Part shown: positions 53,266-62,525 of the stretch, piece by piece
Layout of the letters: each line of letters starts with the position of its first letter
Numbering within the stretch: position 1 is the first letter of the stretch
DNA from: Pontiella sulfatireligans
GTDB lineage: Bacteria > Verrucomicrobiota > Kiritimatiellia > Kiritimatiellales > Pontiellaceae
Direction: 5' to 3'
DNA length: 64,000 nucleotides
Assembly: GCF_900890705.1 (NCBI RefSeq)
Contig: NZ_CAAHFH010000001.1
Span: 124,001 to 188,000, forward strand
Program-made: the position numbers and the translations under genes
The notes under the pieces: generated by a model
Told to the model about the DNA's origin: nothing
The model's input: the letters and a program-made list of their open reading frames with translations, nothing else
The model's database searches: none

Positions 53266-54848
53266 TGAAACTTGCTGCATTGTTTGGTGGGTTGCTCTGT
53301 ATCGCGGTTTCCGTGACGGCAGAGCAGATGCCGAATATCTTGTTGATCGTTATTGATGATATGAATACTTCGCTGGGCTGTTTTGATGGCCCGGCGATTA
53401 CCCCGCACATCGATAGATTCAGTGAAGGGGCGCTGAAATTCACCTCCGCCTACTCCGCCTGCCCGTCGTGTAATCCCTCGCGTGTATCCATGCTGACCGG
53501 TGTGCGCCCGGAGGTCAGCAAGGTCTTTTCCAATTCGCAGCATTTCCGCAAAACCGAAGAGGCGAAGGATCTAGTGACGCTTCCGCAGTTTCTCAAGAAC
53601 AATGGATACAATACGGTTGTTGCGGGCAAGATCTTTCACGGGCGGTTGAAAAAAGAAAACGACCCTGAGTCCGATTCGGATCCCAGATCCTGGACGTACC
53701 AGCCGGTCGTCGATTTCGGCGATTATTACGGCAAAAACTTTTATGATGAGTTTCTCGATTCGGATTGGGTGCCCGAGTGGGTCGGCCGCGCAAATCCGGA
53801 CATGCCTTTGGCAGAGCGGAAAAAAATCAAAGAGGCATGGGCATTTGGTCCCACAGACGTTAGTCCCGAAAATACGCTCGACTTTAATTCCGCCCGATTC
53901 TGCGCGGATTTCCTGACTGGAAATAAATCCAATCCGCAGGTAGCGCTTGCCCCGGACGTGGAAGAAAAACCGTTTTTCTTAGCGTGTGGAATCTTCCGGC
54001 CGCATATTCCAATCATTGCGCCGCGGGAGTTTTTTGATCTCTATACAAATGAAGAAGAGAAATGGCGGCTGGAACTTCCGAAAATTCCCGATGACGAAAT
54101 GGCCGACCTTCCGGCATCCGTGCAAAAGAAAAAACAGTGGTTCATGACACACGTCCAGCATTCGCCGGATATATGGAAGGAACTGCGCCATGCCTATTTT
54201 GCAGCAACATCGTATGCCGATGCTGCCGTCGGTATCGTTTTGGATGGTTTGGCAAAAAGTACGTATGCGGATAACACGGTGGTGATTATTATCGGTGACC
54301 ACGGATATCAGCTGGGTGAAAAGAACCGGGTCGGGAAATCGGTTAACTGGAAGGGCAGCTCCGGCACACCGATGATTGTTAAGGTCCCGGGCAAACCGGC
54401 CGGTGCAACGGATGTGCCGGTTTCGCTGATCGATATTTATCCGACCATCATGGAACTTTCAAATATGGACCCGCCACATCAGCTTTCGGGCGTGAGCCTG
54501 CTTCCGCTGCTGGAAAACCCGAACGCAAAACGGTCCGAACCGGTGGTGATTACCAACGCAGGATCGGGGAAAGATATCAGCGTGGTCAAAGACCATTGGC
54601 ACTATATCAGTTATGGTGATGGATCTGAGGAGCTGTACGACCATCGCAAGGATTCCAAGGAGTGGAAAAACCTGTTGGCCAAAGGTATTCGTAATCCGGA
54701 ATACGACTCCATCGTGAACAAACTCAAACCTTTCATTCCCAAAGAACGCGGCCTGCCGGAGGGATATACCTATGAACGCCGGTCCTACATGACCAAGGAG
54801 TGGGAAGGTCATCGGGAAACCACATCGAATAAACGAGCTGCAAACTAA
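53265..54848 (+). CDS. Secreted sulfatase, CNPSR type (iduronate-2-sulfatase-like)
   Basis: The 527-residue protein has a signal peptide (to about residue 19), the metal motif NILLIVIDDMNTSLGCFDG and formylglycine motif CNPSR (Cys69-Arg73). The layout ACGIFRPHIPIIAPREFFDLY and DHGYQLGEKNRVGKSVNW is that of the iduronate-2-sulfatase-like S1 subgroup. In a locus with fucosidases it more likely acts on O-2 or O-3 sulfated fucose, which is inference. It sits between the first fucosidase and beta-helix copy 4, apart from the main sulfatase run. Confidence 0.9.
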   Translation: MKLAALFGGLLCIAVSVTAEQMPNILLIVIDDMNTSLGCFDGPAITPHIDRFSEGALKFTSAYSACPSCNPSRVSMLTGVRPEVSKVFSNSQHFRKTEEAKDLVTLPQFLKNNGYNTVVAGKIFHGRLKKENDPESDSDPRSWTYQPVVDFGDYYGKNFYDEFLDSDWVPEWVGRANPDMPLAERKKIKEAWAFGPTDVSPENTLDFNSARFCADFLTGNKSNPQVALAPDVEEKPFFLACGIFRPHIPIIAPREFFDLYTNEEEKWRLELPKIPDDEMADLPASVQKKKQWFMTHVQHSPDIWKELRHAYFAATSYADAAVGIVLDGLAKSTYADNTVVIIIGDHGYQLGEKNRVGKSVNWKGSSGTPMIVKVPGKPAGATDVPVSLIDIYPTIMELSNMDPPHQLSGVSLLPLLENPNAKRSEPVVITNAGSGKDISVVKDHWHYISYGDGSEELYDHRKDSKEWKNLLAKGIRNPEYDSIVNKLKPFIPKERGLPEGYTYERRSYMTKEWEGHRETTSNKRAAN

Positions 54849-54856
54849 GGTTTAGT

Positions 54857-56032
54857 ATGAATAAACGATCTGTTGTTAGAATCATTCCAGCCGTTGCACT
54901 CATTCTTGTTTCAGTGCCGGCTTTAGTCGGTGCAAAAGGCGGTTACACGGAGCCTGAAAATTTCAAGCAGTTAAAAACGTACGAATTTGTCAATAAAGCC
55001 GGAAGTGATTCCAGTCGCCTTCAGGAGCTTATTGATGGACTTCCGGATCACCGGGGGATCATTTTGCTGAAGTCCAGTGACGATGAATATGCGTTGGGAG
55101 GCATTGTACTTGCATCGGACATTCACATCCGTATGGAACCGGGTGTTCGGATCAGGAAAGACAATGTCAAGGGAGCCAACGTTTTCAACCTAACGGGGGA
55201 GAATATGAGCATTGTTGGTGCTTCCCCTTCGGACAAAGCGGTCATTGCGGTAGACGGAGATTCTGATAATCCGGATCAACAGTCATTTCGAGCTTTCGGA
55301 GCGAAAGAGGTTACAAATTTCTGGATTGCGAATATTTTCATCGATGAAAAAGACACCCGCTTTTCAACGATCATGACGCAAAACACGGCGAGTGATGGTA
55401 CGATCGAAAACATTACTATGACGGGCGCCGGCCCTGGTTGGGGACTCCTGCAGATGCAGGGTGGAGCCAATATTATTGCGCGGAATCTTGATGGGCAGGG
55501 CGGGTTTACGCTGCGGCTCGAGCAGGGATCTGCCACGGCACCGGGCGGCATCCAGAATCTGCAAGCTTCAAATATTATCGGACGCCACGGCCGGGCTGCG
55601 GTTTTGATTGCTCCGAAAAGTGCTGTAAACGGGAAGGCCGTTATTGAAAATGTTACGTCGTATGGCTGCCAGTGGGCCGTGCATGCCAGCAGCGGTAAAG
55701 AAGACGGAGTCTTTGAAAATGTGCTGATCAAAGGGAAGATCACAGCCCGCTATGATGATCACGGCAGCCAGTTCCGCACGCTTTCCCGAAAAATGAACAA
55801 TGTTCAGTTTTTGCCGGAGGATATTCAGAAAAAAGTCACGGTCATTCCGGGCTATGGAAGGAATAAGTTTTCAACCGGTGCTTCTTCAGGAGCGGTCAAG
55901 GTTGCGCCCGTGGATTGGATTGTCATCGACAAGGATGCCGTCATTGAACGCCGCGGTTTCCCGTTTAAGGATCCGGATATCATCACGGATGCGTATTACC
56001 TCGATATTATTTCAAAAAAGGGTAATCGGTAG
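54857..56032 (+). CDS. Beta-helix protein, GH82-like, copy 4
   Basis: The 391-residue protein is the most divergent of the five paralogues. It has a signal peptide (about 1-26), the signature GWGLLQMQGG, and LRLEQGSATAPGG in place of RLETG. IAPKSAVNG stands where the others have GPH or GSH, so the conserved histidine is replaced by lysine. The Gln to Glu spacing is still 23. Loss of both histidine and the expected aspartate suggests changed or lost catalysis, perhaps glycan binding. The gene lies eight bases after the sulfatase and 23 before the next fucosidase. Confidence 0.6.
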   Translation: MNKRSVVRIIPAVALILVSVPALVGAKGGYTEPENFKQLKTYEFVNKAGSDSSRLQELIDGLPDHRGIILLKSSDDEYALGGIVLASDIHIRMEPGVRIRKDNVKGANVFNLTGENMSIVGASPSDKAVIAVDGDSDNPDQQSFRAFGAKEVTNFWIANIFIDEKDTRFSTIMTQNTASDGTIENITMTGAGPGWGLLQMQGGANIIARNLDGQGGFTLRLEQGSATAPGGIQNLQASNIIGRHGRAAVLIAPKSAVNGKAVIENVTSYGCQWAVHASSGKEDGVFENVLIKGKITARYDDHGSQFRTLSRKMNNVQFLPEDIQKKVTVIPGYGRNKFSTGASSGAVKVAPVDWIVIDKDAVIERRGFPFKDPDIITDAYYLDIISKKGNR

Positions 56033-56055
56033 GATTGTTAAAAAAGGAGATAGAG

Positions 56056-57600
56056 ATGCTTAAAGTGATTCGAGTTGTATGTTGTTTGGTTGTGGTGGTG
56101 TCGATTTCGTTGGGTGGCGGGCGACAGCCGAAAGAAGAATTCAGGTATGAGGCCGACTGGGATTCGATCCGGAGTCAGTATCAAGTGCCGGAATGGTTCC
56201 GCGATGCAAAGTTCGGCATCTTTCTTCATTGGGGCCCCTATACCGTGCCGGCCTATGCCACGACAAAATATGGCAAATACATGTATTATTCACACTGGAC
56301 GAATCCACGGGGACAGTCGGCCTACGAGCATCACATTAAAACCTACGGCCCTCACTCGGAGTTCGGCTATAAGGATTTTATTCCGATGTTTAAAGCCGAA
56401 AAGTTTGACGCCGAGGCCTGGGTGGACCTCTTCAAAGAGGCAGGTGCAAAGTATGTGGTGCCGGTTGCTGAGCATCATGATAATTTTGCCATGTACAACT
56501 CAACGGTTACCCGTTGGAATGTGGTCAACATGGGCCCGAAGAAGGACACCATGCGCATGCTGGCCGATGCGACTCGCAGCGCGGGTTTGAAATTCGGCTG
56601 TTCTTCGCATCTGGCGACGGGCCGCAACTTTTTCAGTAAGAAGGATCCGACCTTTGATACCAACAATCCGGACGACTGGGATCTCTATATGCCGCCCACC
56701 GAAAAAGGGTCACCGCCGAGCAAAGAGCATCTGGAACTGTGGTGGAACCGCACGACCGACATTATTGATCAGTATGAGCCGGACATCCTTTGGTTTGATT
56801 TTGGAATCGATAAGCCGGGCTGGGAGTCCATCCACAAACCGATCCTTGCCTACTACTACAACAAAGGTCTTGAGTGGAACAAAGGCGTCGTCTTTCAGGA
56901 CAAGAATATGAACAAAACCTCACGCATAGACGGGAAGTTTTTTCATGACACATCGGTGAAATCGTTTCCAGAGGATTTGATTGTGCTTGATCTGGAGCGG
57001 GGCCGTATGAGCGGAATTCGCGATCTTCCTTGGCAGACGGATACCGCCACCGCAGAAAACTCCTGGAGCTATATCCAAGGCGTGACATTCAAAACCTCCG
57101 GATCCCTGCTGGATGAGCTGATCGATATTGTCAGTAAAAACGGATGCCTGTTGCTCAATGTCGGCCCGAAATCAGACGGAACGATCACCAAAGAAGAAAC
57201 GGCAATCCTGAAAGAGATGGGGGCCTGGTTGAAGCTCAACGGTGAAGTGATTTACAAAACCCGCCCGTGGAAAATCTTTGGCGAAGGGCCGACCCAGGTC
57301 AGTGCCGGAAGCCACTCCGAACAAGAAAATGTTGAGAATGTCGCTGCCGACATTCGCTTCACCATCCATGGTGACACGCTTTATGCCACCTCACTGGCCT
57401 GGCCGGAAGACGGCGTCTTCACCATTAAATCACTCGCCAAAGGCAACCCGTACGAATCCCGCGAAATCAAGTCAGTCGAATTCATCAGCGGCGGTAAAAA
57501 AGTAAAATGGGAACAATCCGATGAAGGACTGGTCATCCGGACGAAAGGCAACAAGCCCTGCGAAGCGGCCTATGCCTTTCGTATTCATTTCAAGGATTGA
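56056..57600 (+). CDS. GH29 alpha-L-fucosidase, copy 2
   Basis: The 514-residue enzyme closely resembles copy 1 along its full length. KFGIFLHWGPYTVPAY, VAEHHDNFAMY and LWFDFGIDKPG keep the HWG, the His pair and the nucleophile aspartate. It has a signal peptide of about 20 residues. An insertion relative to copy 1 (NKTSRIDGKFFHDTS, about residues 290-305) is shared with copy 3, so copies 2 and 3 are closest. GGAGATAGAG lies before the ATG at 56056. It is probably an active exo- or endo-acting fucosidase on sulfated fucan or fucosylated side chains. Confidence 0.9.
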   Translation: MLKVIRVVCCLVVVVSISLGGGRQPKEEFRYEADWDSIRSQYQVPEWFRDAKFGIFLHWGPYTVPAYATTKYGKYMYYSHWTNPRGQSAYEHHIKTYGPHSEFGYKDFIPMFKAEKFDAEAWVDLFKEAGAKYVVPVAEHHDNFAMYNSTVTRWNVVNMGPKKDTMRMLADATRSAGLKFGCSSHLATGRNFFSKKDPTFDTNNPDDWDLYMPPTEKGSPPSKEHLELWWNRTTDIIDQYEPDILWFDFGIDKPGWESIHKPILAYYYNKGLEWNKGVVFQDKNMNKTSRIDGKFFHDTSVKSFPEDLIVLDLERGRMSGIRDLPWQTDTATAENSWSYIQGVTFKTSGSLLDELIDIVSKNGCLLLNVGPKSDGTITKEETAILKEMGAWLKLNGEVIYKTRPWKIFGEGPTQVSAGSHSEQENVENVAADIRFTIHGDTLYATSLAWPEDGVFTIKSLAKGNPYESREIKSVEFISGGKKVKWEQSDEGLVIRTKGNKPCEAAYAFRIHFKD

Positions 57601-57602
57601 AA

Positions 57603-59120
57603 ATGAAGCGGCTGATCACAACACTCCTCGTCGGTTTTGTATTGAGCACCCAGGCGGAGGAGTTTCGCTACGAGCCGGACTGGGGCTCTATCCGCTCGCA
57701 TTACAAGTGCCCGGAATGGTTCCGCGACGCGAAGTTCGGTATCTTCGTGATCTGGGGGGCGTTTTCCGTGCCGGAGGTCAGCAGCGAAAAATACGGCAAG
57801 GGGATCTACCAGGAAAGCTGGACTCGTGGCGGGGTGAATCCTTGGAGCTACCATCGTGAGCACTATGGCGATCCGTCCGAGTTTGGGTACAAGGATCTCT
57901 TCCCGCTGTTCAAAATGGAAAAATATGATCCCGTCGCGTGGGCTTCTCTGTTCAAGGAGGCCGGAGCCCGCTATGTGGTTCCCATGGCGGACTATCATGA
58001 TGCCTATGCAATGTATGCCTCGAAGCTGACTCGATGGAATGTGGTCGAGATTGGACCGAAAAAAGACATCATGCGTATGCTCGAACAGGCAGTGCGCGCC
58101 GAAGGCATGAAGTTTGGAGTTTCATCGCACCTGGCGCTTAGCCGCGGATACTATCCCAAAAGGGATCCAGATTGGGACGTCAATGATCCGCAGTATCAGG
58201 ATCTTTACTGGAAGCCGATAGAGAAAGGTTCAAAGCCTAGCCAGGAGTTTCTCGACCAGTGGTGGGCCCGCACCACCGAGGCCATCGATATGTATGAACC
58301 GGATCTGCTCTGGTTCGACTTCGGCTTGGATAAGCCCGGATTTGAATCTGTGCATGCTCCCATTCTGGCATACTACTACAACAAGGGGCTGGAGTGGGGG
58401 AAAGAGGTTGTTTTCCAGGGTAAGAACATGAACAAAACCAAGCGCGTAGACGGGAAGTTTGTTCAGGATCATTCGGTAAAGTCGTTTCCGGAAGATTTGA
58501 TTGTGCTCGATCTAGAGCGCGGCCGCATGAGCGACATCAATCCGCGCCCATGGCAGACCGATACCTCGGTCGGAAAGATCTCCTGGGGATACATCAACCA
58601 CGAGGAATACAAAACCTCCGGCTACTTGATTGATGAGCTTGTCGATATCGTCAGCAAGAACGGCAGCCTGCTGCTCGCAACCGGACCCAAGGCGGATGGA
58701 ACGATTGCCGACGAGTCAAAAGCGATCTTTCTGGAAATTGGCGCGTGGCTGAAAGTCAACGGCGAGGCCATCTATGACACGCGCCCATGGAAACTATTCG
58801 GTGAAGGCCCCACCAAAGTCAGTGCTGGTAACCATTCCGAGCACGAAAACGTGGACAACGTTGCCGCCGACATCCGCTTCACTACCAATGCCGATATACT
58901 GTATGCAACGTCGTTGGCCTGGCCGGAAGACGGTGTCTTCAGAATCAAGTCGCTGGCGAAGGGCAACCCGCACGAATCCCGCGAGCTCAAGTCGGTGTAC
59001 TCCATCAGCGGCGGAAAGAAAGCTAAATGGGAGCAGACCGACGATGAACTGGTGATCCGGACCAAAGGCGGCAAGCCCTGCGAAGCGGCCTATGCCTTTC
59101 GTATTGAGTTCAAAAAATAG
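57603..59120 (+). CDS. GH29 protein, copy 3, altered active site
   Basis: The 505-residue paralogue keeps the fold and the nucleophile region LWFDFGLDKPG but departs at substrate-binding positions. FGIFVIWGAFSVPE has Ile in place of the HWG histidine, and MADYHDAYAMY has Tyr in place of the first His of the HH pair. In studied GH29 enzymes these histidines contact fucose hydroxyls. The protein may act on a modified fucose (for example a sulfated one) or a different sugar, or be inactive. The ATG at 57603 follows AAGGA; it starts two bases after the copy 2 stop. Confidence 0.85.
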   Translation: MKRLITTLLVGFVLSTQAEEFRYEPDWGSIRSHYKCPEWFRDAKFGIFVIWGAFSVPEVSSEKYGKGIYQESWTRGGVNPWSYHREHYGDPSEFGYKDLFPLFKMEKYDPVAWASLFKEAGARYVVPMADYHDAYAMYASKLTRWNVVEIGPKKDIMRMLEQAVRAEGMKFGVSSHLALSRGYYPKRDPDWDVNDPQYQDLYWKPIEKGSKPSQEFLDQWWARTTEAIDMYEPDLLWFDFGLDKPGFESVHAPILAYYYNKGLEWGKEVVFQGKNMNKTKRVDGKFVQDHSVKSFPEDLIVLDLERGRMSDINPRPWQTDTSVGKISWGYINHEEYKTSGYLIDELVDIVSKNGSLLLATGPKADGTIADESKAIFLEIGAWLKVNGEAIYDTRPWKLFGEGPTKVSAGNHSEHENVDNVAADIRFTTNADILYATSLAWPEDGVFRIKSLAKGNPHESRELKSVYSISGGKKAKWEQTDDELVIRTKGGKPCEAAYAFRIEFKK

Positions 59121-59134
59121 TGGAAGAATATCGT

Positions 59135-61120
59135 ATGCTGAAAAATATACTTAGCTCCTTGCTCCTCTGCAGTTCCGTGCTGTGCTCAAACGGTGCAGAG
59201 CTTGTTCAAGTCGTTTTATTGGGAGGCCAGTCGAACATGGCCGGCGCGGGGAACTATAATGCTCTATCCGATGCAGATAAGGCACGGATTAAGGCGGTCT
59301 CCTCATGCGTTCTGCTCAGCCGAAACGGCGAAGCACCTATACCGCTGACCTATACCATCTCAAAAGGACACTTGAAGAAAAATGGATACGCCGAGAGTTT
59401 CGGTCCGGAAATGTTTATCGGCGTCACACTGGCCGAAGCGAATCCGGAGCAGGAATATTTGTTTATTAAATACTCGATGGGCGGTACGTCGCTCTATGGT
59501 GCGTGGAATCCGGAATGGACGCAGGAAAAAGCTCAGGCCGTTGAAAAAGGCGAGGCAAAGCAGGCCCGGAAGTTGTATAGCGAGCATATTGCTGCCATTA
59601 AGGAAAACCTGACCGCACTGGAAAAGGCGGGGAAAAGCTACGAGATCATCGGCATGGTCTGGATGCAGGGCGAAAACGATGCCGCCCGTGAAATCTCCGC
59701 TCGAAGCTACGAGGCCAACCTTACAACACTGATTGCATCATATCGTGCCGAATTCAACGTGCCGGAAATGCCCGTTGTTTGCGGTCAAATCAACTCCGCC
59801 TATGGGAGTTTCCCGGAAGGTCCCGATATGGTCCGTACGGCTTTTGTCGACGTAGCCGACTCCGATCCGAACGTGGCGGTCATTCGCACTATGAAAGAAC
59901 GGCCTCCGATGGATTTTCCAAAGGTGGACGGGGCCCATTATAATCAGGAAGGTCAGAAACGGTTGGGAACAGCCATGGGGCAAGCGCTGCTCTGCATGGT
60001 GACTGTACCTGAGCCTTCTCCGGAAGAGGTGAAAGTCCTGACCCAGAAGGTGGCTGATTGGCAAATTGAGACATTTGATGAGGCCTGGAAATATCGAGCC
60101 ATAACAAAGGGTAGAATCGAGCAACGTAAAAAAGCGGGCACGTTGCAGGATAACTGGCCCGACCTCGCGTGGCACAACGGGGCACTTTATGCGGGCATGG
60201 TTCACTGGTGTGCCATCGCGGATAATCCGGCAAAATATACGGATTGGCTGAAGATGATCGGTGTGCGTAACGAGTGGACACTGTATACGAATCGTCCTTA
60301 CCACGCGGATGATCACACGGTTGGTCAATTCTATACGTCGATGTATCAGGAGTTCAAGGATCCGGCGATGCTGAAAGCATTACAGAGCCATTTTGATTGG
60401 ATTTTAGCCCATCCCAAAACCGGATCACTGATCACAGGGAAGGGAACCAAATCTCATGATCGTTGGGGCTGGTGCGATGCCCTCTTTATGGCGCCTCCAG
60501 CTTGGGCGCGTCTGGCCAAGATAACGGGCGATCGCATATACCTCAACTTCATGGATCAGGAATATCATACCTCCTATGACTTGCTGTGGAATACAGAAGC
60601 ACGCCTCTTCTCGCGTGATTTCAAGAACTTCACCAAGTTCGAGAAAAACGGAAAAAAACTGTTCTGGGCGCGTGGAAACGGATGGGTTTTCGGAGGACTG
60701 GCCCTCATGATTCCGGAACTGCCGACTGACTGGGAAGGTCGTCCGTTCTACATCAACCTCTTCCAGGAAATGGCCGCCAGCCTGAAAAACTGCCAGCGAC
60801 CAGACGGTACGTGGTCGATGGGCTTGCTCGGCGATATTGAAAGCTATCCCTCCAAAGACACCAGCGGCACCGCCTTTTTCACCTTCGGGCTGGCATGGGG
60901 CATTAATAACGGAATCTTGGATCGTGCGACCTACGAACCGGTCGCCCTGCATGGTTGGCAGGCGCTGACTGAGTGTATTACGCCAGAAGGATTTCTTGGT
61001 TATGTCCAGGCGACGGGTATTGGCCCGGGCAAAACATTTCCTGACAAAACCGAAGTCTATGGCATCGGCGCTTTCTTAGCAGCAGGCACCGAAGTCTACA
61101 AACTCGTCGGTGGCAAATAA
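59135..61120 (+). CDS. Acetylesterase-GH105 fusion protein
   Basis: The 661-residue secreted protein joins two domains. Residues about 20-290 form an SGNH/sialate O-acetylesterase-type esterase (SASA) with the nucleophile in GGQSNMAG, MVWMQGENDA and the late DGAHYNQEGQ. Residues about 310-661 form a GH105 unsaturated-uronyl hydrolase, with DDHTVGQFY, WGWCDALFMAPP and ARGNGWVFGGLA. GH105 removes unsaturated uronic acid ends left by polysaccharide lyases. The fusion implies the target carries acetyl groups and an uronic acid or rhamnogalacturonan-like end, which widens the locus beyond pure fucan or carrageenan. A start at 59120 is less likely. Confidence 0.82.
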   Translation: MLKNILSSLLLCSSVLCSNGAELVQVVLLGGQSNMAGAGNYNALSDADKARIKAVSSCVLLSRNGEAPIPLTYTISKGHLKKNGYAESFGPEMFIGVTLAEANPEQEYLFIKYSMGGTSLYGAWNPEWTQEKAQAVEKGEAKQARKLYSEHIAAIKENLTALEKAGKSYEIIGMVWMQGENDAAREISARSYEANLTTLIASYRAEFNVPEMPVVCGQINSAYGSFPEGPDMVRTAFVDVADSDPNVAVIRTMKERPPMDFPKVDGAHYNQEGQKRLGTAMGQALLCMVTVPEPSPEEVKVLTQKVADWQIETFDEAWKYRAITKGRIEQRKKAGTLQDNWPDLAWHNGALYAGMVHWCAIADNPAKYTDWLKMIGVRNEWTLYTNRPYHADDHTVGQFYTSMYQEFKDPAMLKALQSHFDWILAHPKTGSLITGKGTKSHDRWGWCDALFMAPPAWARLAKITGDRIYLNFMDQEYHTSYDLLWNTEARLFSRDFKNFTKFEKNGKKLFWARGNGWVFGGLALMIPELPTDWEGRPFYINLFQEMAASLKNCQRPDGTWSMGLLGDIESYPSKDTSGTAFFTFGLAWGINNGILDRATYEPVALHGWQALTECITPEGFLGYVQATGIGPGKTFPDKTEVYGIGAFLAAGTEVYKLVGGK

Positions 61121-62511
61121 TGCACTGCATTAAAAATATGAAATACCTGACTTTATTTACACTCATGGCAACCACGGCCTGCATGGTTGCGAATGCAGCT
61201 AAACCCCAGAAGTATAACCGGAGCGCAGATCCGCACGCCTTCACCGTTTTCATGAAAGACGGCGGCTGGTGCTGGTATCAGGATCCGCGCGTCATCGCTC
61301 ACGACGGGAAGTTGTTTATCGGCTCGGTCAAGGGGAATGACTCCGGTCCGGCGCTGGTCGGCATCTATAACTTAGATCAGAAGAAGCCGATCGGCACCGT
61401 TCTGATGCAAGATAATTTTGATAAGGACGATCACAACTCGCCGGTCTTTCACGTCCGGCCGGATGGCAGCGTGCTCTCCGTTTATGCCAAGCACGGACGG
61501 GATGTGTATCATTATTACCGCATTTCCGACCCGGTTGATCCGATGAAATGGAGCGAAGAATATAAGCATGCACTTGTTTCTTCCGATCCGAAGGATCATG
61601 TGACCTACATGAACCTGATGGAACTGAAGGACGAAGGGAAACTCTACAACTTTTACCGCGGTATCAACTATAACCCGACCTTCGAGACCTCCACGGATTC
61701 CGGAAAAACCTGGAGCGATGCGGTTCACTTCGTGCAAAGCGAGGTCGGCAAACGAGCCCGCCCCTATGCTCGGTATGTCGGCAATGGAATAGATACCATC
61801 CATGTTAGCACCACCGATGCGCATCCGCGCAATTACGGTAACAGTATCTACTATTTTGAGTTTCGCGATGGAAAATTCTTCAAGGCGGATGGGACCTTTA
61901 TCAAGGACTTGAAAGACGGCCCCGTGCTTCCAAGTCAAACAGAGGTCGTCTATCATGGAACCGGACCGAAAGGGCCGAAATCACCCGAAGCCAAGGCGGC
62001 GAAAGGAAAGGGCGGCGCTGATAGCGCCGATGGCGCGGCATGGACCAGTTCGATCATGCTGGATGCCGAAGGCCATCCGCATATCGGATACACGCTCTAC
62101 ATCAGCCGGTATGATCACCGCTATCGCATCGCTTCATGGGACGGCACCCAATGGCTCGACCGTGAAGTCGCGTTCGGAGGAAACAACCTGCATAGCGGAG
62201 AAACCAGTTACACCGGTCTGATTACCATCGATCCGGTTGACCCGACGGCTGTTTATATTGCTACGGACGTGAATCCGACCACCGGCGAGGATCTTGATAC
62301 CCAACACGAAATTTACCGCGCAAAAATCGGCTTGGCCGATGACGTTTCTTCCATTCAGTGGGAGGCGGTCACCCAAAATTCTCCGGTGATGAATATCCGC
62401 CCGGTTATCGTGAGGCACGGCGACAAGCGCATTGTCCTTTGGAATCGCGGCGAATTCGATGGGTTTAAGAACTACGACCTGGATACCGTAGGTTTTGTAG
62501 AACGAAAATAA
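61120..62511 (+). CDS. BNR-repeat (BNR-4) secreted protein
   Basis: The 463-residue protein starts with a signal peptide (hydrophobic YLTLFTLMATTACMVANA). A beta-propeller follows with sialidase-like Asp-box/BNR features (FETSTDSGKTWSD) and WCWYQDPRVIAHDGKLFIGSVKG. The family is shared by unclassified hydrolases and some ulvan-type lyases (PL24/25-like), so either a lyase or a glycosidase is possible. It overlaps the stop of the GH105 fusion by one base (TAATG). A lyase here would generate the unsaturated ends that GH105 removes; that pairing is inference. Confidence 0.72.
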   Translation: MHCIKNMKYLTLFTLMATTACMVANAAKPQKYNRSADPHAFTVFMKDGGWCWYQDPRVIAHDGKLFIGSVKGNDSGPALVGIYNLDQKKPIGTVLMQDNFDKDDHNSPVFHVRPDGSVLSVYAKHGRDVYHYYRISDPVDPMKWSEEYKHALVSSDPKDHVTYMNLMELKDEGKLYNFYRGINYNPTFETSTDSGKTWSDAVHFVQSEVGKRARPYARYVGNGIDTIHVSTTDAHPRNYGNSIYYFEFRDGKFFKADGTFIKDLKDGPVLPSQTEVVYHGTGPKGPKSPEAKAAKGKGGADSADGAAWTSSIMLDAEGHPHIGYTLYISRYDHRYRIASWDGTQWLDREVAFGGNNLHSGETSYTGLITIDPVDPTAVYIATDVNPTTGEDLDTQHEIYRAKIGLADDVSSIQWEAVTQNSPVMNIRPVIVRHGDKRIVLWNRGEFDGFKNYDLDTVGFVERK

Positions 62512-62525
62512 TTGAGAGATTGGAA

